Below are positions 12,901 to 24,700 of a DNA stretch of 64,000 bases, piece by piece. Position numbers and translations under genes: made by a program. The stretch covers positions 4,134,501 to 4,198,500 of the forward strand of contig NC_037639.1 of assembly GCF_003254395.2 (NCBI RefSeq), read 5' to 3'. Positions within the stretch are counted from its first letter, which is position 1. Every line of letters begins with the position of its first letter. This DNA comes from Apis mellifera (taxonomy: Eukaryota; Arthropoda; Insecta; Hymenoptera; Apidae). The notes below the pieces were generated by a model. It did no database searches. It was not told where the DNA came from and worked only from the letters and a program-made list of their open reading frames with translations.

Positions 12901-15230
12901 TTACTGATCATTGCATAATCATGTTACACGTTCTGTTTGTTGCGCCAATATTTAACATCCAGCAATAAATTATCCGCAAATTCTACGTTTCTAATCTTAT
13001 TTACCTTTTAATTTCCTTTCCCTTTCTGATTTTGTAGCCATACTATTAAAATCCTTTCTTCTTGCGTATCTCCTTTCCTTTAGTTTCAGTTATTAAATAA
13101 ATAAGCAAAGCAAAATCAAAATCAAATCATCGTGATTCATTGTTTACCTTTATTGAAGCGTATATTATTCGACAAAGGCATTTAGATAATCAAATTTTAT
13201 TTTGTGTGAATTATAAGCGTCACAAATTAATTTATAAAGTACATTGATTAAAATATAATAACGGATTGTTATTAATCTTTCATGTAAACGAGTGGTTTAT
13301 TAAAAAAGACAAAAATATAAGATATTAAAAAGAAAACTTATTAATAATAATTAATAAATAATTAATAAAAATCTACCGATAGAAAATTCAAGAAACAAAA
13401 TGAATAGATTTATTATTTGATTTTGCTTTAGAAATTTAAAATGTAAAAAAAAAAATATAATATAATTTATAAAATAATTTGATATTATGAAATTATGGAT
13501 ATTTGATTTTGTAACTTGAGATGAAAATATATTATAATTATTAATCCTAATGATATTTAAGTTTCATCTCTCTCATTAATTCTCTCAAGTTCCTTATCCA
13601 TTACTTAAATTTGAGAAATATGTGATAAATGAATCTACTTTCTGAAGATAATCAATTTTTGAATTATTCAATATTTCAGATATATCTACAACAGCTATAA
13701 ACCAACACCAAACAAAATTTTTGTCAAAATTTACCATTGTATCTATTATATTTTTAATTCATTAGATTCAAATATATTATATTATTTAATATGACAATAT
13801 TTTCATTATAAAAATTAGATGAAAATAAAAATGAACATTTTATTGGAAAATAAAGATATGTGTAAATATTTTTTATATTTGCTGTATATGTACTATAATT
13901 GGACATTATTTAGATCAATATTTATATATCATTGTTATCATTATTTGTAATACACATTTGTAAAAATTTTAATAGATGTTGATTTAATAATCAACTCATT
14001 ATAACAAACTATAATATTTTATATTTTACAATATTTTAATGAATATTACTTACAATTGACGTTATCACGCTTATGAGTTCAATATTAAAATAATGTCCAA
14101 ATAAATTAAAAAATTATATAAATAATTGTCAAATCGATTAATCACACCCGAGTTAATAATTAGAATTTTTAAATTGTTATTCATTATATTGTCATTCATT
14201 AAATAATATTATATTAAATAATATTATAATATCCGATACATTTATATATTTTAAAAAAAAAATTTTTGTTTCTTGATAAAGAAACAAACTAATTATTTGA
14301 ATATTCGAGTACCATAGAATTTTTGAATTTTATATTGTATGAGCATAATTATTGAAATATTGAATCATGTATCTATTACAAATAATAAATATTATGATAG
14401 AGAAGAATACAAATTTTTATTGAAATACCGAAATAAATAATTATTATTAAATGTAAAAAAATAAGATTTTAATTTATTATGATATTTCTTACAAGAGATT
14501 AATTTATTAACAATACACGTATTTTATACACATATTCAATTATTTCAATATTTATAAAAAATATTAAAAATATTTAATTATTAATGGTTCAAATAATTGA
14601 ATTAATATTTCAACAATGTCAAAATATATATATTATGTTTAATTAATTATTAAAATAAAATATATCTTTTAATTAAATGCTAAAAAATAAATAATAACGT
14701 TACTAATAACTAACAGGATATTAAAAATATCCTACAATTCAAAAAAATTAAATCGAATAATTTTACAATTCTAAATGTTTAATTTCCATTAATAATATTA
14801 AAATATTAAATGTTTATATATGATAATATATATATTATTATAATTTATATATAATATAATTAATATATAATTTATGAATTAATATGAAATATATCTTTTT
14901 AATAATGAAAATATTTTCCAATATTACTTTGTGTTTACTTTATTATATATATTGCTTAATCAAATATTGCTTAATTAAATATTATTTCTTATTCGATTTC
15001 TAATTTTTAAATTATTTTAATTATTTTACATTTAAATGTTATTCAAAAAATAGCGCGAATAAGGAAAAATATAGCAAAATAAAGCAAAATATAGAAATCG
15101 AAGAATGTTTTTTACTAATAAATATGTACGTAATGAACTATGGTAATCGAATATTCAAATGATTTGGCGATTTAAAATAATGAGTTACATATCAAAAAAC
15201 ATTGTTATCGCCAGTCAAAAGAAATATAAT
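9941..15230. other. Very AT-rich intron DNA downstream of the semaphorin exon
   Basis: Long TAAT- and AAATAT-rich sequence, extreme from about 13.2 to 15.1 kb. No ORF of note, no recognised repeat and no second sema exon (the expected CPYDP-type motif was looked for on the minus strand and not seen). Confidence 0.6.
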
Positions 15231-15237
15231 ACTTACC
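15231..15237 (-). other. 5' splice site (donor) of the semaphorin exon
   Basis: Read on the minus strand the exon ends AAG and the intron begins GTAAGT, a textbook metazoan donor. In-frame readthrough would continue with VSIIFLL, which has no semaphorin character, supporting this as the exon end. Confidence 0.9.
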
Positions 15238-15407
15238 TTAATAGTGAATTGTCTGCATGCTGGTTTGTATGCATTCGTTCCACAAACAAGAAATTGATCA
15301 GGTCCTTGTCTGCCAAATACTCGTACATAATTTTGACATTCGTCCTCACTACGTCCTTTCAAATAACAAAGTTCGCGATGCGCCCCGCTGCTGGACCACT
15401 GCAACCT
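15237..15407 (-). CDS. Semaphorin sema-domain internal exon (class-1, Sema-1a-like), partial gene
   Basis: Semaphorins are secreted or membrane axon-guidance ligands that bind plexins through a seven-blade sema propeller. This exon translates in one frame into 57 residues with the N-terminal sema signature: RLQW at residues 1-4, C-x-LKG at 14-18, CQNYVRV at 24-30, VCGTNAYKP at 41-49 and a fourth cysteine at 51. In solved semaphorin structures the equivalent cysteines pair as 14-24 and 42-51. The block arrangement, including the RL-x-W start, fits Drosophila Sema-1a better than my recollection of Sema-2a or Sema-5c; Sema-1b remains possible. On the minus strand the exon follows TTTGTTGTAG and ends AAG before GTAAGT, giving exactly 57 codons, phase 0 on both sides. 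Signal peptide, the rest of the sema domain, PSI domain and membrane segment are not in the window. Family assignment is firm; the paralogue is inferred. Confidence 0.93.
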
Positions 15408-15440
15408 CTACAACAAACAAGATCAAACAAAAGTTACATT
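15408..15440 (-). other. 3' splice site (acceptor) and pyrimidine tract of the semaphorin exon
   Basis: On the minus strand the exon is preceded by a T-rich tract ending TTTGTTGTAG. Splicing here starts the exon at RLQW, matching the family alignment in phase 0. A second AG nine bases further in (after GTTGCAG) would drop RLQ and is the main alternative. The satellite array begins about 330 bp further upstream in gene sense, so branch point and pyrimidine tract lie in the short spacer. Confidence 0.8.
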
Positions 15441-16739
15441 TATCTAATTCCCAAAACGAAGCATTTCATATCAGATTACGAGAAATACATTGAATATAAA
15501 AGGAAATTCTTCTAAGTACAATCAAAACACAAAAAAAAAAATAATTGCAAAAATAATATTTAAAATATTAATGAATAATCGAAACAAACCTAACCTTTTT
15601 ATCTTATTTTATAATTTTTTGTAGCAAAATTGATTACACAGAACACTTTCTCACAATTATTGTAAAAGTATGCAATTAATAACAATAATAAATATATCGA
15701 ATAAAAGTACTTTCAAATCTAAATACGAATTAAAAATCAAAATATGCTAATTATTATAAAATAATATAAAAATTGAAATACAAGAATCACGAACACACAA
15801 CACTTGACAAGATACAGTCGCCATATTGAAAATTTATTACGCGCGAAAACATGGTGGAATACGTAATACTTCGAACGAAATTGCGAACACTTGAACTCCA
15901 AAAGGAATTTTAAATTCTTTAAAATAAGAGTATACAATTATCACTAATAAAAACATATCACCAATAAGAAAATATAAAATATCTACATACAAGATTGGAA
16001 ATATAAAATCAAAATATGTTAATTATTAAAATTTTACATGAAAATTGAGCTTCATATAATGACACCTAATACTTAACGAGACATCCGCCATTTTGAAAAA
16101 TTACGCGCGAAATCATGTTACTACGCATTAACTTCAAATAATTAAAATGAAATCAAAAATTCAAAAAATTTATTACAAGAAATCACTTTATGATTAAGAA
16201 GAATACACTGCAAAACAAGAATTCCATATCTGAATAGAACTAGGCGATAAAATATATGATCTATTAAAAATTAACAGCAAAATTCACATCATCATTACTA
16301 CATTAACGCAATGCTCAACAGAATCGCCATATTGAAAAATTTATCTATATATTACATATATGATTTCGAACGAAAATGTCAATTCTAAAATTAAAATCTA
16401 ATCGATTAACACAAGAATAAACACTTATTATTAATAGGAATAAATTACAAAACAAGATTCCTATAACTGAATGAGAATTTAGAGTGGAAATACGTTAATT
16501 ACTAGAAACTAAGGTAAAGAACGAGACACATGTATTACGAACACACAATGCACGACAAGACATGACCGCCATATTGAAAAATTTATACATATATTATACG
16601 TAATACTTCGAATTAGATTACGAAAGAACAAAGCGAATTCTAAAATAAAATTCTAATCGATTATTACAAGAATATACATTTATTACTAACAACAACATAT
16701 CCCAAAACAAAATTCCTAAAACTGAATGAGAATTTAGAG

Positions 16740-17560
16740 TGGAAATACATTAATTATTAGAAAATAATGTGAAGAACGAGACGCACGTATTAGGAACACA
16801 CACTTCTTAACACAAGCAATCGCCATATTGAAAAATTTATACATATATTATACGTAATACTTCGAACTAGATTCCGAACGAACAATACGAATTCTAAAAT
16901 GAAATTCTAATCGATTATTACAAGAATATACATTTATTACTAACAACAACATATCCCAAAACAAAATTCCTAAAACTGAATGAGAATTTAGAGTGGAAAT
17001 ACATTAATTATTAGAAAATAATGAAGAACGAGACACACGTATTACGAACAAACACTTCTTAACAAGAGACAATCGCCATATTGAAAAATTTAAACGTATA
17101 TTATTCGTAATACTTCGAACTAGATTACGAAAAAACAAAGCGAATTCTAAAATGAAGTTCTAGTCGATTATCACAAAGATACACACTTATTATTAACAGG
17201 AATATATCACAAGACAAGATTCCTATAACTGAATGAGAATTTAGAGTGGAAATACGTTATTAGCAAATAATATGAAGAACGAGACACACGTATTATGAAC
17301 ACACACTTCTTAACATAAGCAATTATATATTATACGTAATACTTCGAAATAGATTACGAACGAACAATACAAATTCGAAAAATGATTAAAAACAAAGATT
17401 CCTATAACTAAATGGGAATTTAAAATGTATTAATTATTAGAAAACAATGTAAAGGGCGAGACATACGTATTACGAACACACTGCTTAACACAAGACAATC
17501 GCCATATTGAAAAATTTGTACATATATTATACGTAATACTTCGAACTATATTCCGAACGA
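16740..17560 (-). repeat. Inverted-twin block A, left copy
   Basis: Reverse complement closely matches 20290-21380 apart from one extra ~250-bp unit in the right copy. Shared idiosyncrasies include the core-deleted unit, the AAAAATGATTAAAAAC segment, the GGGCGAG variant and the CCTAATACGTGCG variant. Confidence 0.85.
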
Positions 17561-17666
17561 ACAATACGAATTCTAAAATGAAATTCTAATCGATTATTAC
17601 AAGAATATACATTTATTACTAACAACAACATATCCCAAAACAAAATTCCTAAAACTGAATGAGAAT

Positions 17667-17864
17667 TTAGAGTGGAAATACATTACTTATTAGAAAATAA
17701 TGTGAAGAACGAGACACACGTATTACGAACACACACTTCTTAACAAAAGACAATCGCCATATTGAAAAATTTAAACATATATTATACGTAATTCTAAAAT
17801 GAAATTCTAATCGATTATTACAAGAATATACATTTATTACAAACAACAATATATCCGAAAACAA
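17667..17864 (-). repeat. Inverted-twin block B, left copy
   Basis: A 198-bp segment whose minus-strand translation is residue-for-residue identical to the plus-strand translation of 23084-23281, including an unusual CTAATAAGTAATG variant. It shows that distant units in opposite arms are nearly identical. It is not proposed as a gene. Confidence 0.85.
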
Positions 17865-17899
17865 AATTCCTAAAACTGAATGAAAATTTAAAGTGGAAA

Positions 17900-18600
17900 T
17901 ACATTAATTATTAGAAAATAATGTGAAGAACGAGACACACGTATTACGAACACACACTTCTTAACAAAAGACAATCGCCATATTGAAAAATTTAAACATA
18001 TATTATACGCAATACTTCGAATTAGATTACGAACGAACAAAGCGAATTCTAAAATGAAATTCTAGTCGATTATCACAAGAATGCACACTTATTATTAATA
18101 TAAAAACAAGATTCCTATAAATGAAAGAGAATATAAAGTGAAAATACGTTAATTATTAAGAATATAATGTGAAGAATGAGACACACGTATAACAAACACA
18201 CAATGCACGACAAGAGATGACCGCCATATTGAAAAGATTATTACCCGCGAAAATATGGTTCAATCCTTAATATTTTAAAAATTACCAGTAATTGAATTCG
18301 GAATGAAGTTCGTAATTATTAAGAAAAGAATTTATATTTATTCCTAGCAATAATGTACTGAGAAACAGGATTTATTTATCTGATAGGGTGTTTATGTTCG
18401 AAATATTTTATTAATTAGAAAATATAAAAAATGAGATACACTTATTATGAATTACCCTTGACAGAAAATACCCATATTGAATGATATCCATATTGAACAT
18501 GTATACTATACGTAATATATTTATATAATATAGTTCGAACTACATTACGAACGCATAATACGAATTCTAAAATGAAAATCTAATCGATTATAACAAAAAT
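17900..18600 (-). repeat. Inverted-twin block C, left copy (divergent unit type)
   Basis: Reverse complement matches about 24020-24700, including a unit type not seen in most of the array: ATTTTCGCGGGTAATAATC beside a CAATATGGCGG core, and a CGTGCATTGTGTG block. Core spacing 17976-18222 is 246 bp, the same as 24367-24613. Confidence 0.82.
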
Positions 18601-18995
18601 ACACATTTATTATTAAGAATCACGTATCCCAAAGCAAGATTTCTATAACTGAATAAAAATTTAAAGTGGGAATAAATTAATTATTAAAAAATGATGTAAA
18701 GAACGACACACATATTACAACACACAATGCACGATAAGAGATGACCGCCATATTGAAAAATTAACTCATACATAAAACGCAATATTTCAAATTGAATTAT
18801 TAATGTAGAATATGAATTCTAAAATGAAACTAGATTAACACAATATTAGTATTAGTAAAAATATTTGTAAAAATAAAAGGATCGCTATAACAGGAAGAGA
18901 ATATAAAGTCGAAATATATTAATTTTAGAAGAAAATATAAAAATGCAGACATAAATATTACAACACACCAAGCATGACGATTGCCATATTGCAAA

Positions 18996-19000
<5 letters not shown>

Positions 19001-19035
<35 letters not shown>

Positions 19036-19160
19036 TTATTATTAATAATAATAACATATTCCAAGTTTTCCCATATGTAAATCAGAATTACAGTAAAATT
19101 ATATTAATATTATTAATGCAATTAATATAATATTATTAATAAGTATATACTTTTGTGATA
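19001..19160. repeat. Array inversion junction with (TA)n tract
   Basis: A (TA)16 run at 19001-19032 is followed by TAAT-rich sequence with ATTAATATTATTAATG-type short palindromes to about 19160. This is where unit orientation flips. AT palindromes of this kind can extrude as cruciforms and could have seeded the inversion; that part is inference. Confidence 0.75.
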
Positions 19161-20289
19161 TTTGACTAGAATATCAATTTAGAATTCATCGTTCATAATC
19201 TCGTTCGAAATATTTTGCATTGTATATGTATTAATTTTTCAACATGGCAATCGTCCTTTACAAGCATTGTGTGTTTGTAATACGTGTGTCTTGTTCTATT
19301 ATTTTTTAGTAATTAATGTATTTCCACTTTAAATTTCCATTCAGTTATAGGAATCTTGTTTTGGGATACGGTGCTATTAATAATAAGTGTGTATTTTTGT
19401 GATAGAATTTCATTTTAGAATTCGTATTGTTCGTTCGGAATCTAGTTCGAAGTATTACGTATAATATATGTATAAATTTTTCAATATGGCGATTGCTTGT
19501 GTTAAGCAGTGTGTGTTCGTAATACGTGTGTCTCGCCCTTTACATTATTTTCTAATAATTAATATATTTCCATTTTAAATTCCCATTTAGTTATAGGAAT
19601 CTTTGTTTTTAATCATTTTTCGAATTCGTATTGTTCGTTCGTAATCTAGTTCGAAATATTACGTATAATATATAATTATTTTGTGTTAAGAAGTGTGTGT
19701 TCGTAATACGTATGTCTCGTTCTTTATATTATTTTCTAATAATTAAGGTATTTCCATTTTAAATTTCCATTTAGTTATAAGAATCTTTGTTTTTAATCAT
19801 TTTTCGAATTCGCATTGTTCGTTTGTAATCTAGTTCGGAGTATTACGTATAATATATAATTGCTTGTGTTAAGAAGTGTGTGTTCGTAATACGTGTGTCT
19901 CGTTCTTCATATTATTTTCTAATAATTAATGTATTTCCACTTTAAATTCTCATTCAGTTTTAGGAAATTTGTTTTGGAATATGTTGTTGTCAATAATAAA
20001 TGTATATTCTTGTAATAATCGATTAGAATTTCATTTTAGAATTAGTATTGTTCGTTCGGAATCTAGTTCGAAGTATTACGTATAATATATGTATAAATTC
20101 TTCAATATGGCGATTGCTTGTGTTAAGCAGTGTGTGTTCATAATACGTGTGTCTCGTTCTTTTCATTATTTTCTAATAATTAACGTATTTCCATTCTAAA
20201 TTCTCATTTAGTTATAGGAATCTTGTTTTGTGATACATTCCTGTTAATAATAAGTGTGTATCTTTGTGATAATTGACTAGAACTTCATT

Positions 20290-21380
20290 TTAGAATTCGC
20301 TTTGTTCGTCGGAATATAGTTCGAAGTATTACGTATAATATATGTACAAATTTTTCAATATGGCGATTGTCTTGTGTTAAGCAGTGTGTTCGTAATACGT
20401 GTGTCTCGCCCTTTACATTGTTTTCTAATAATTAATACATTTTAAATTCCCATTTAGTTATAGGAATCTTTGTTTTTAATCATTTTTCGAATTTGTATTG
20501 TTCGTTCGTAATCTATTTCGAAGTATTACGTATAATATATAATTGTCTTGTGTTAAGAAGTGTGTGTTCGTAATACGTGTGTCTCGTTCTTCATATTATT
20601 TGCTAATAACGTATTTCCACTCTAAATTCTCATTCAGTTATAGGAATCTTGTTTTGGGATACGGTGCTATTAATAATAAGTGTGTATTCTTGTGGTAGAA
20701 TTTCATTTTAGAATTCGTATTGTTCGTTTGTAATCTAGTTCGAAATATTACGTATAATATATGTATAAATTTTTCAATATGGCGATTGCTTGTGTTAAGC
20801 AGTGTGTGTTCCTAATACGTGCGTCTCGTTCTTTTCATTATTTTCTAATAATTAACGTATTTCCATTCTAAATTCTCATTCAGTTATAGGAATCTTGTCT
20901 TGTGATACATTCCTGTTAATAATAAGTGTGTATCTTTGTGATAATCGACTAGAACTTCATTTTAGAATTCGCTTTGTTTTTTCGTAATCTAGTTCGAAGT
21001 ATTACGAATAATATACGTTTAAATTTTTCAATATGGCGATTGTCTCTTGTTAAGAAGTGTGTGTTCGTAATACGTGTGTCTCGTTCTTCATTATTTTCTA
21101 ATAATTAATGTATTTCCACTCTAAATTCTCATTCAGTTTTAGGAATTTTGTTTTGGGATATGTTGTTGTTAGTAATAAATGTATATTCTTGTAATAATCG
21201 ATTAGAATTTCATTTTAGAATTCGTATTGTTCGTTCGGAATTTAGTTCGAAGTATTACGTATAATATATGTATAAATTTTTCAATATGGCGATTGCTTGT
21301 GTTAAGAAGTGTGTGTTCCTAATACGTGCGTCTCGTTCTTCACATTATTTTCTAATAATTAATGTATTTCCACTCTAAAT
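20290..21380 (+). repeat. Inverted-twin block A, right copy
   Basis: Partner of the left-arm block at 16740-17560. Carries one additional unit (about 20640-20880) absent from the left copy. Confidence 0.85.
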
Positions 21381-21773
21381 TCTCATTCAGTTTTAGGAAT
21401 TTTGTTTTGGGATATGTTGTTGTTAGTAATAAATGTATATTCTTGTAATAATCGATTAGAATTTCATTTTAGAATTCGTATTGTTCGTTCGTAATCTAGT
21501 TCGAAGTATTACATATAATATATGCTTAAATTTTTCAATATGGCGATTGTCTTGTTTTAAGCAGTGTGTCTCGTTCTTCATATTATTTTCCAATATTTAA
21601 CGTATTTCCACTTTAAATTCTCATGCAGTATTAGGAATTTTGTTTTGGGATATGTTGTTGTTAGTAATAAATGTATATTCTTGTAATAATCGATTAGAAT
21701 TTTATTTTAGAATTCGCTTTGTTCTTTCGTAATCTAATTCGAAGTATTACGTATAATATATATTTAAATTTTT

Positions 21774-22454
21774 CAATATGGCGATTGTCTTTTGTTAAGA
21801 AGTGTGTGTTCGTAATACGTGTGTCTCGTTCTTCACATTATTTTCTAATAATTAATGTATTTCCACTTTAAATTTTCATTCAGTTTTAGGAATTTTGTTT
21901 TCGGATATATTGTTGTTTGTAATAAATGTATATTCTTGTAATAATCGATTAGAATTTCATTTTAGAATTACGTATAATATATGTTTAAATTTTTCAATAT
22001 GGCGATTGTCTTGTGTTAAGCAGTGTGTCTCGTTCTTCATATTATTTTCCAATATTTAACGTATTTCCACTTTAAATTCTCATTCAGTATTAGGAATTTT
22101 GTTTTGGGATATGTTGTTGTTTGTAATAAATGTATATTCTTGTAATAATCGACTAGAATTTCATTTTAGAATTATGTATAATATATGTTTAAATTTTTCA
22201 ATATGGCGATTGTCTTTTGTTAAGAAGTGTGTGTTCGTAATACGTGTGTCTCGTTCTTCACATTATTTTCTAATAATTAATGTATTTCCACTCTAAATTC
22301 TCATTCAGTTTTAGGAAATTTGTTTTGGGATATGTTGTTGTTAATAATAAATGTATATTCTTGTAATAATCGATTAGAATTTCATTTTAGAATTCGTATT
22401 GTTTGTTCGGAATCTAGTTCGAAGTATTACGTATAATATATGTATAAATTTTTC
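21774..22454 (+). repeat. Higher-order repeat, copy 1
   Basis: Three consecutive units with core spacings 221, 204 and 255 bp. The same triplet of spacings and the same internal deletions recur at 23184-23864, 1,410 bp away, so the three-unit block was duplicated as a whole. Confidence 0.8.
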
Positions 22455-23083
22455 AATATGGCGATTGCTTGTGTTAAGCAGTGTGTGTTCCTAATATGTG
22501 CGTCTCGTTCTTTTCATTATTTTCTAATAATTAACGTATTTCCACTCTAAATTCTCATTCAGTTATAGGAATCTTGTCTTGTGATATATTCCTGTTAATA
22601 ATAAGTGTGTATCTTTGTGATAATCGACTAGAACTTCATTTTAGAATTCGCTTTGTTCTTTCGTAGTCTAGTTCGAAGTATTACGAATAATATACGTTTA
22701 AATTTTTCAATATGGCGATTGTCTTTTGTTAAGCAGTGTGTGTTCGTAATACGTGCGTCTCGTTCTTCACATTATTTTCTAATAATTAATGTATTTCCAC
22801 TCTAAATTCTCATTCAGTTTTAGGAATTTTGTTTTGGGATACATTGTTGTTAGTAATAAATGTATATTCTTGTAATAATTGATTTGATTTTCATTTTAGA
22901 ATTCATATTGTTCGTTCGTAATCTAGTTCGAAGTATTACGTATAATATATGTTTAAATTTTTCAATATGGCGATTGTCTTTTGTTAAGAAGTGTGTGTTC
23001 GTAATACGTGTGTCTCGTTCTTCACATTATTTTCTAATAATTAATGTATTTCCACTTTAAATTTTCATTCAGTTTTAGGAATT

Positions 23084-23281
23084 TTGTTTTCGGATATATT
23101 GTTGTTTGTAATAAATGTATATTCTTGTAATAATCGATTAGAATTTCATTTTAGAATTACGTATAATATATGTTTAAATTTTTCAATATGGCGATTGTCT
23201 TTTGTTAAGAAGTGTGTGTTCGTAATACGTGTGTCTCGTTCTTCACATTATTTTCTAATAAGTAATGTATTTCCACTTTAA
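23084..23281 (+). repeat. Inverted-twin block B, right copy
   Basis: Partner of 17667-17864 on the other strand, with identical conceptual translation over 65 codons. Confidence 0.85.
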
Positions 23282-23864
23282 ATTTTCATTCAGTTTTAGG
23301 AATTTTGTTTTCGGATATATTGTTGTTTGTAATAAATGTATATTCTTGTAATAATCGATTAGAATTTCATTTTAGAATTACGTATAATATATGTTTAAAT
23401 TTTTCAATATGGCGATTGTCTTGTGTTAAGCAGTGTGTCTCGTTCTTCATATTATTTTCCAATATTTAATGTATTTCCACTTTAAATTCTCATTCAGTAT
23501 TAGGAATTTTGTTTTGGGATATGTTGTTGTTTGTAATAAATGTATATTCTTGTAATAATCGATTAGAATTTCATTTTAGAATTACGTATAATATATGTTT
23601 AAATTTTTCAATATGGCGATTGTCTTTTGTTAAGAAGTGTGTGTTCGTAATACGTGTGTCTCGTTCTTCACATTATTTTCTAATAAGTAATGTATTTCCA
23701 CTCTAAATTCTCATTCAGTTTTAGGAATTTTGTTTTCGGATATATTGTTGTTTGTAATAAATGTATATTCTTATAATAATCGACTAGAATTTCATTTTAG
23801 AATTCGTATTGTTCGTTCGGAATCTAGTTCGAAGTATTACGTATAATATATGTATAAATTTTTC
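23184..23864 (+). repeat. Higher-order repeat, copy 2
   Basis: Core spacings 221, 204 and 255 bp, identical to the block at 21774-22454. The middle unit of each copy carries both the ~34-bp and the ~17-bp deletion. Confidence 0.8.
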
Positions 23865-24019
23865 AATATGGCGATTGCTTGTGTTGAGAAGTGTGTGTTC
23901 CTAATACATGTGTCTCGTTCTTCATATTATTTTCTAATAACGTATTTCCACTCTAAATTCTCATTCAGTTTTAGGAATTTTTTTTTCGGATACATTGTTG
24001 TTAGTAATAAATTTATATT

Positions 24020-24700
24020 CTTGTAATAATCGATTAGAATTTCATTTTAGAATTCGTATTGTTCGTTCGTAATCTAGTTCGAAGTATTACGTATAGAATA
24101 TGTATACATGTTCAATATGGGTATCATTTTCTGTCAAGGGTAGTTCATGATAAGTGTATCTCATTTTTTATTTTATTTTCTAATTAATAAAATATTTGGA
24201 TCGTAAACTTTCTATTAAATAAATAAGTTCTATTTTTCGGTACGTTATTGCTAGGAATAAATATAAATTCTTTTGGTAAAAATTACGATTTTCATTCCGA
24301 ATTCAGTTATTGGTAATTTTTAAAATATTAGGGATTGAACCATATTTTCGCGGGTAATAATCTTTTCAATATGGCGGTCATCTCTTGTCGTGCATTGTGT
24401 GTTTGTTATACGTGTGTCTCATTCTTCACATTATATTCTTAATAATTAACGTATTTTCACTTTATATTCTCTTTCATTTATAGGAATCTTGTTTTTATAT
24501 TAATAATAAGTGTGCATTCTTGTGATAATCGACTAGAATTTCATTTTAGAATTCGCTTTGTTCGTTCGTAATCTAATTCGAAGTATTGCGTATAATATAT
24601 GTTTAAATTTTTCAATATGGCGATTGTCTTTTGTTAAGAAGTGTGTGTTCGTAATACGTGTGTCTCGTTCTTTACATTATTTTCTAATAATTAACGTATT
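24020..24700 (+). repeat. Inverted-twin block C, right copy (divergent unit type)
   Basis: Partner of 17900-18600. A second, more diverged copy of the CGCGGGTAATAATC unit lies at about 24890-25075. Confidence 0.82.

Larger units (their letters stand above)
15737..19000 (-). repeat. Left arm of the array (units in minus orientation)
   Basis: Cores reading CGCCATATTG on the plus strand start near 15819, 16086 (variant), 16325, 16567, 16821, 17074, 17500, 17755, 17976, 18222, 18472 (variant), 18746 and 18983 (variant). The 426-bp gap between 17074 and 17500 contains a unit whose core has been deleted. The outer units (15.8-16.3 kb) and those nearest the junction are degenerate, while 16.5-18.2 kb is well preserved. 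Confidence 0.93.

Noticed and set aside
13200..15100. Possible nuclear copy of mitochondrial DNA, because of extreme A/T content
   Set aside because: No mitochondrial protein or tRNA signature could be read in any frame; composition alone is not evidence.
15159..15515. 118-codon frame on the plus strand over the semaphorin exon
   Set aside because: Antisense shadow of the semaphorin exon; the minus-strand frame carries the family motifs and the splice sites.
22099..23706. Recurring ~65-codon frames in the array (also 17667-17864 on the minus strand) that look like a conserved protein family
   Set aside because: They recur because the DNA unit recurs; they read through repeat blocks conserved on both strands, lack any known domain, and are broken in full-length units.
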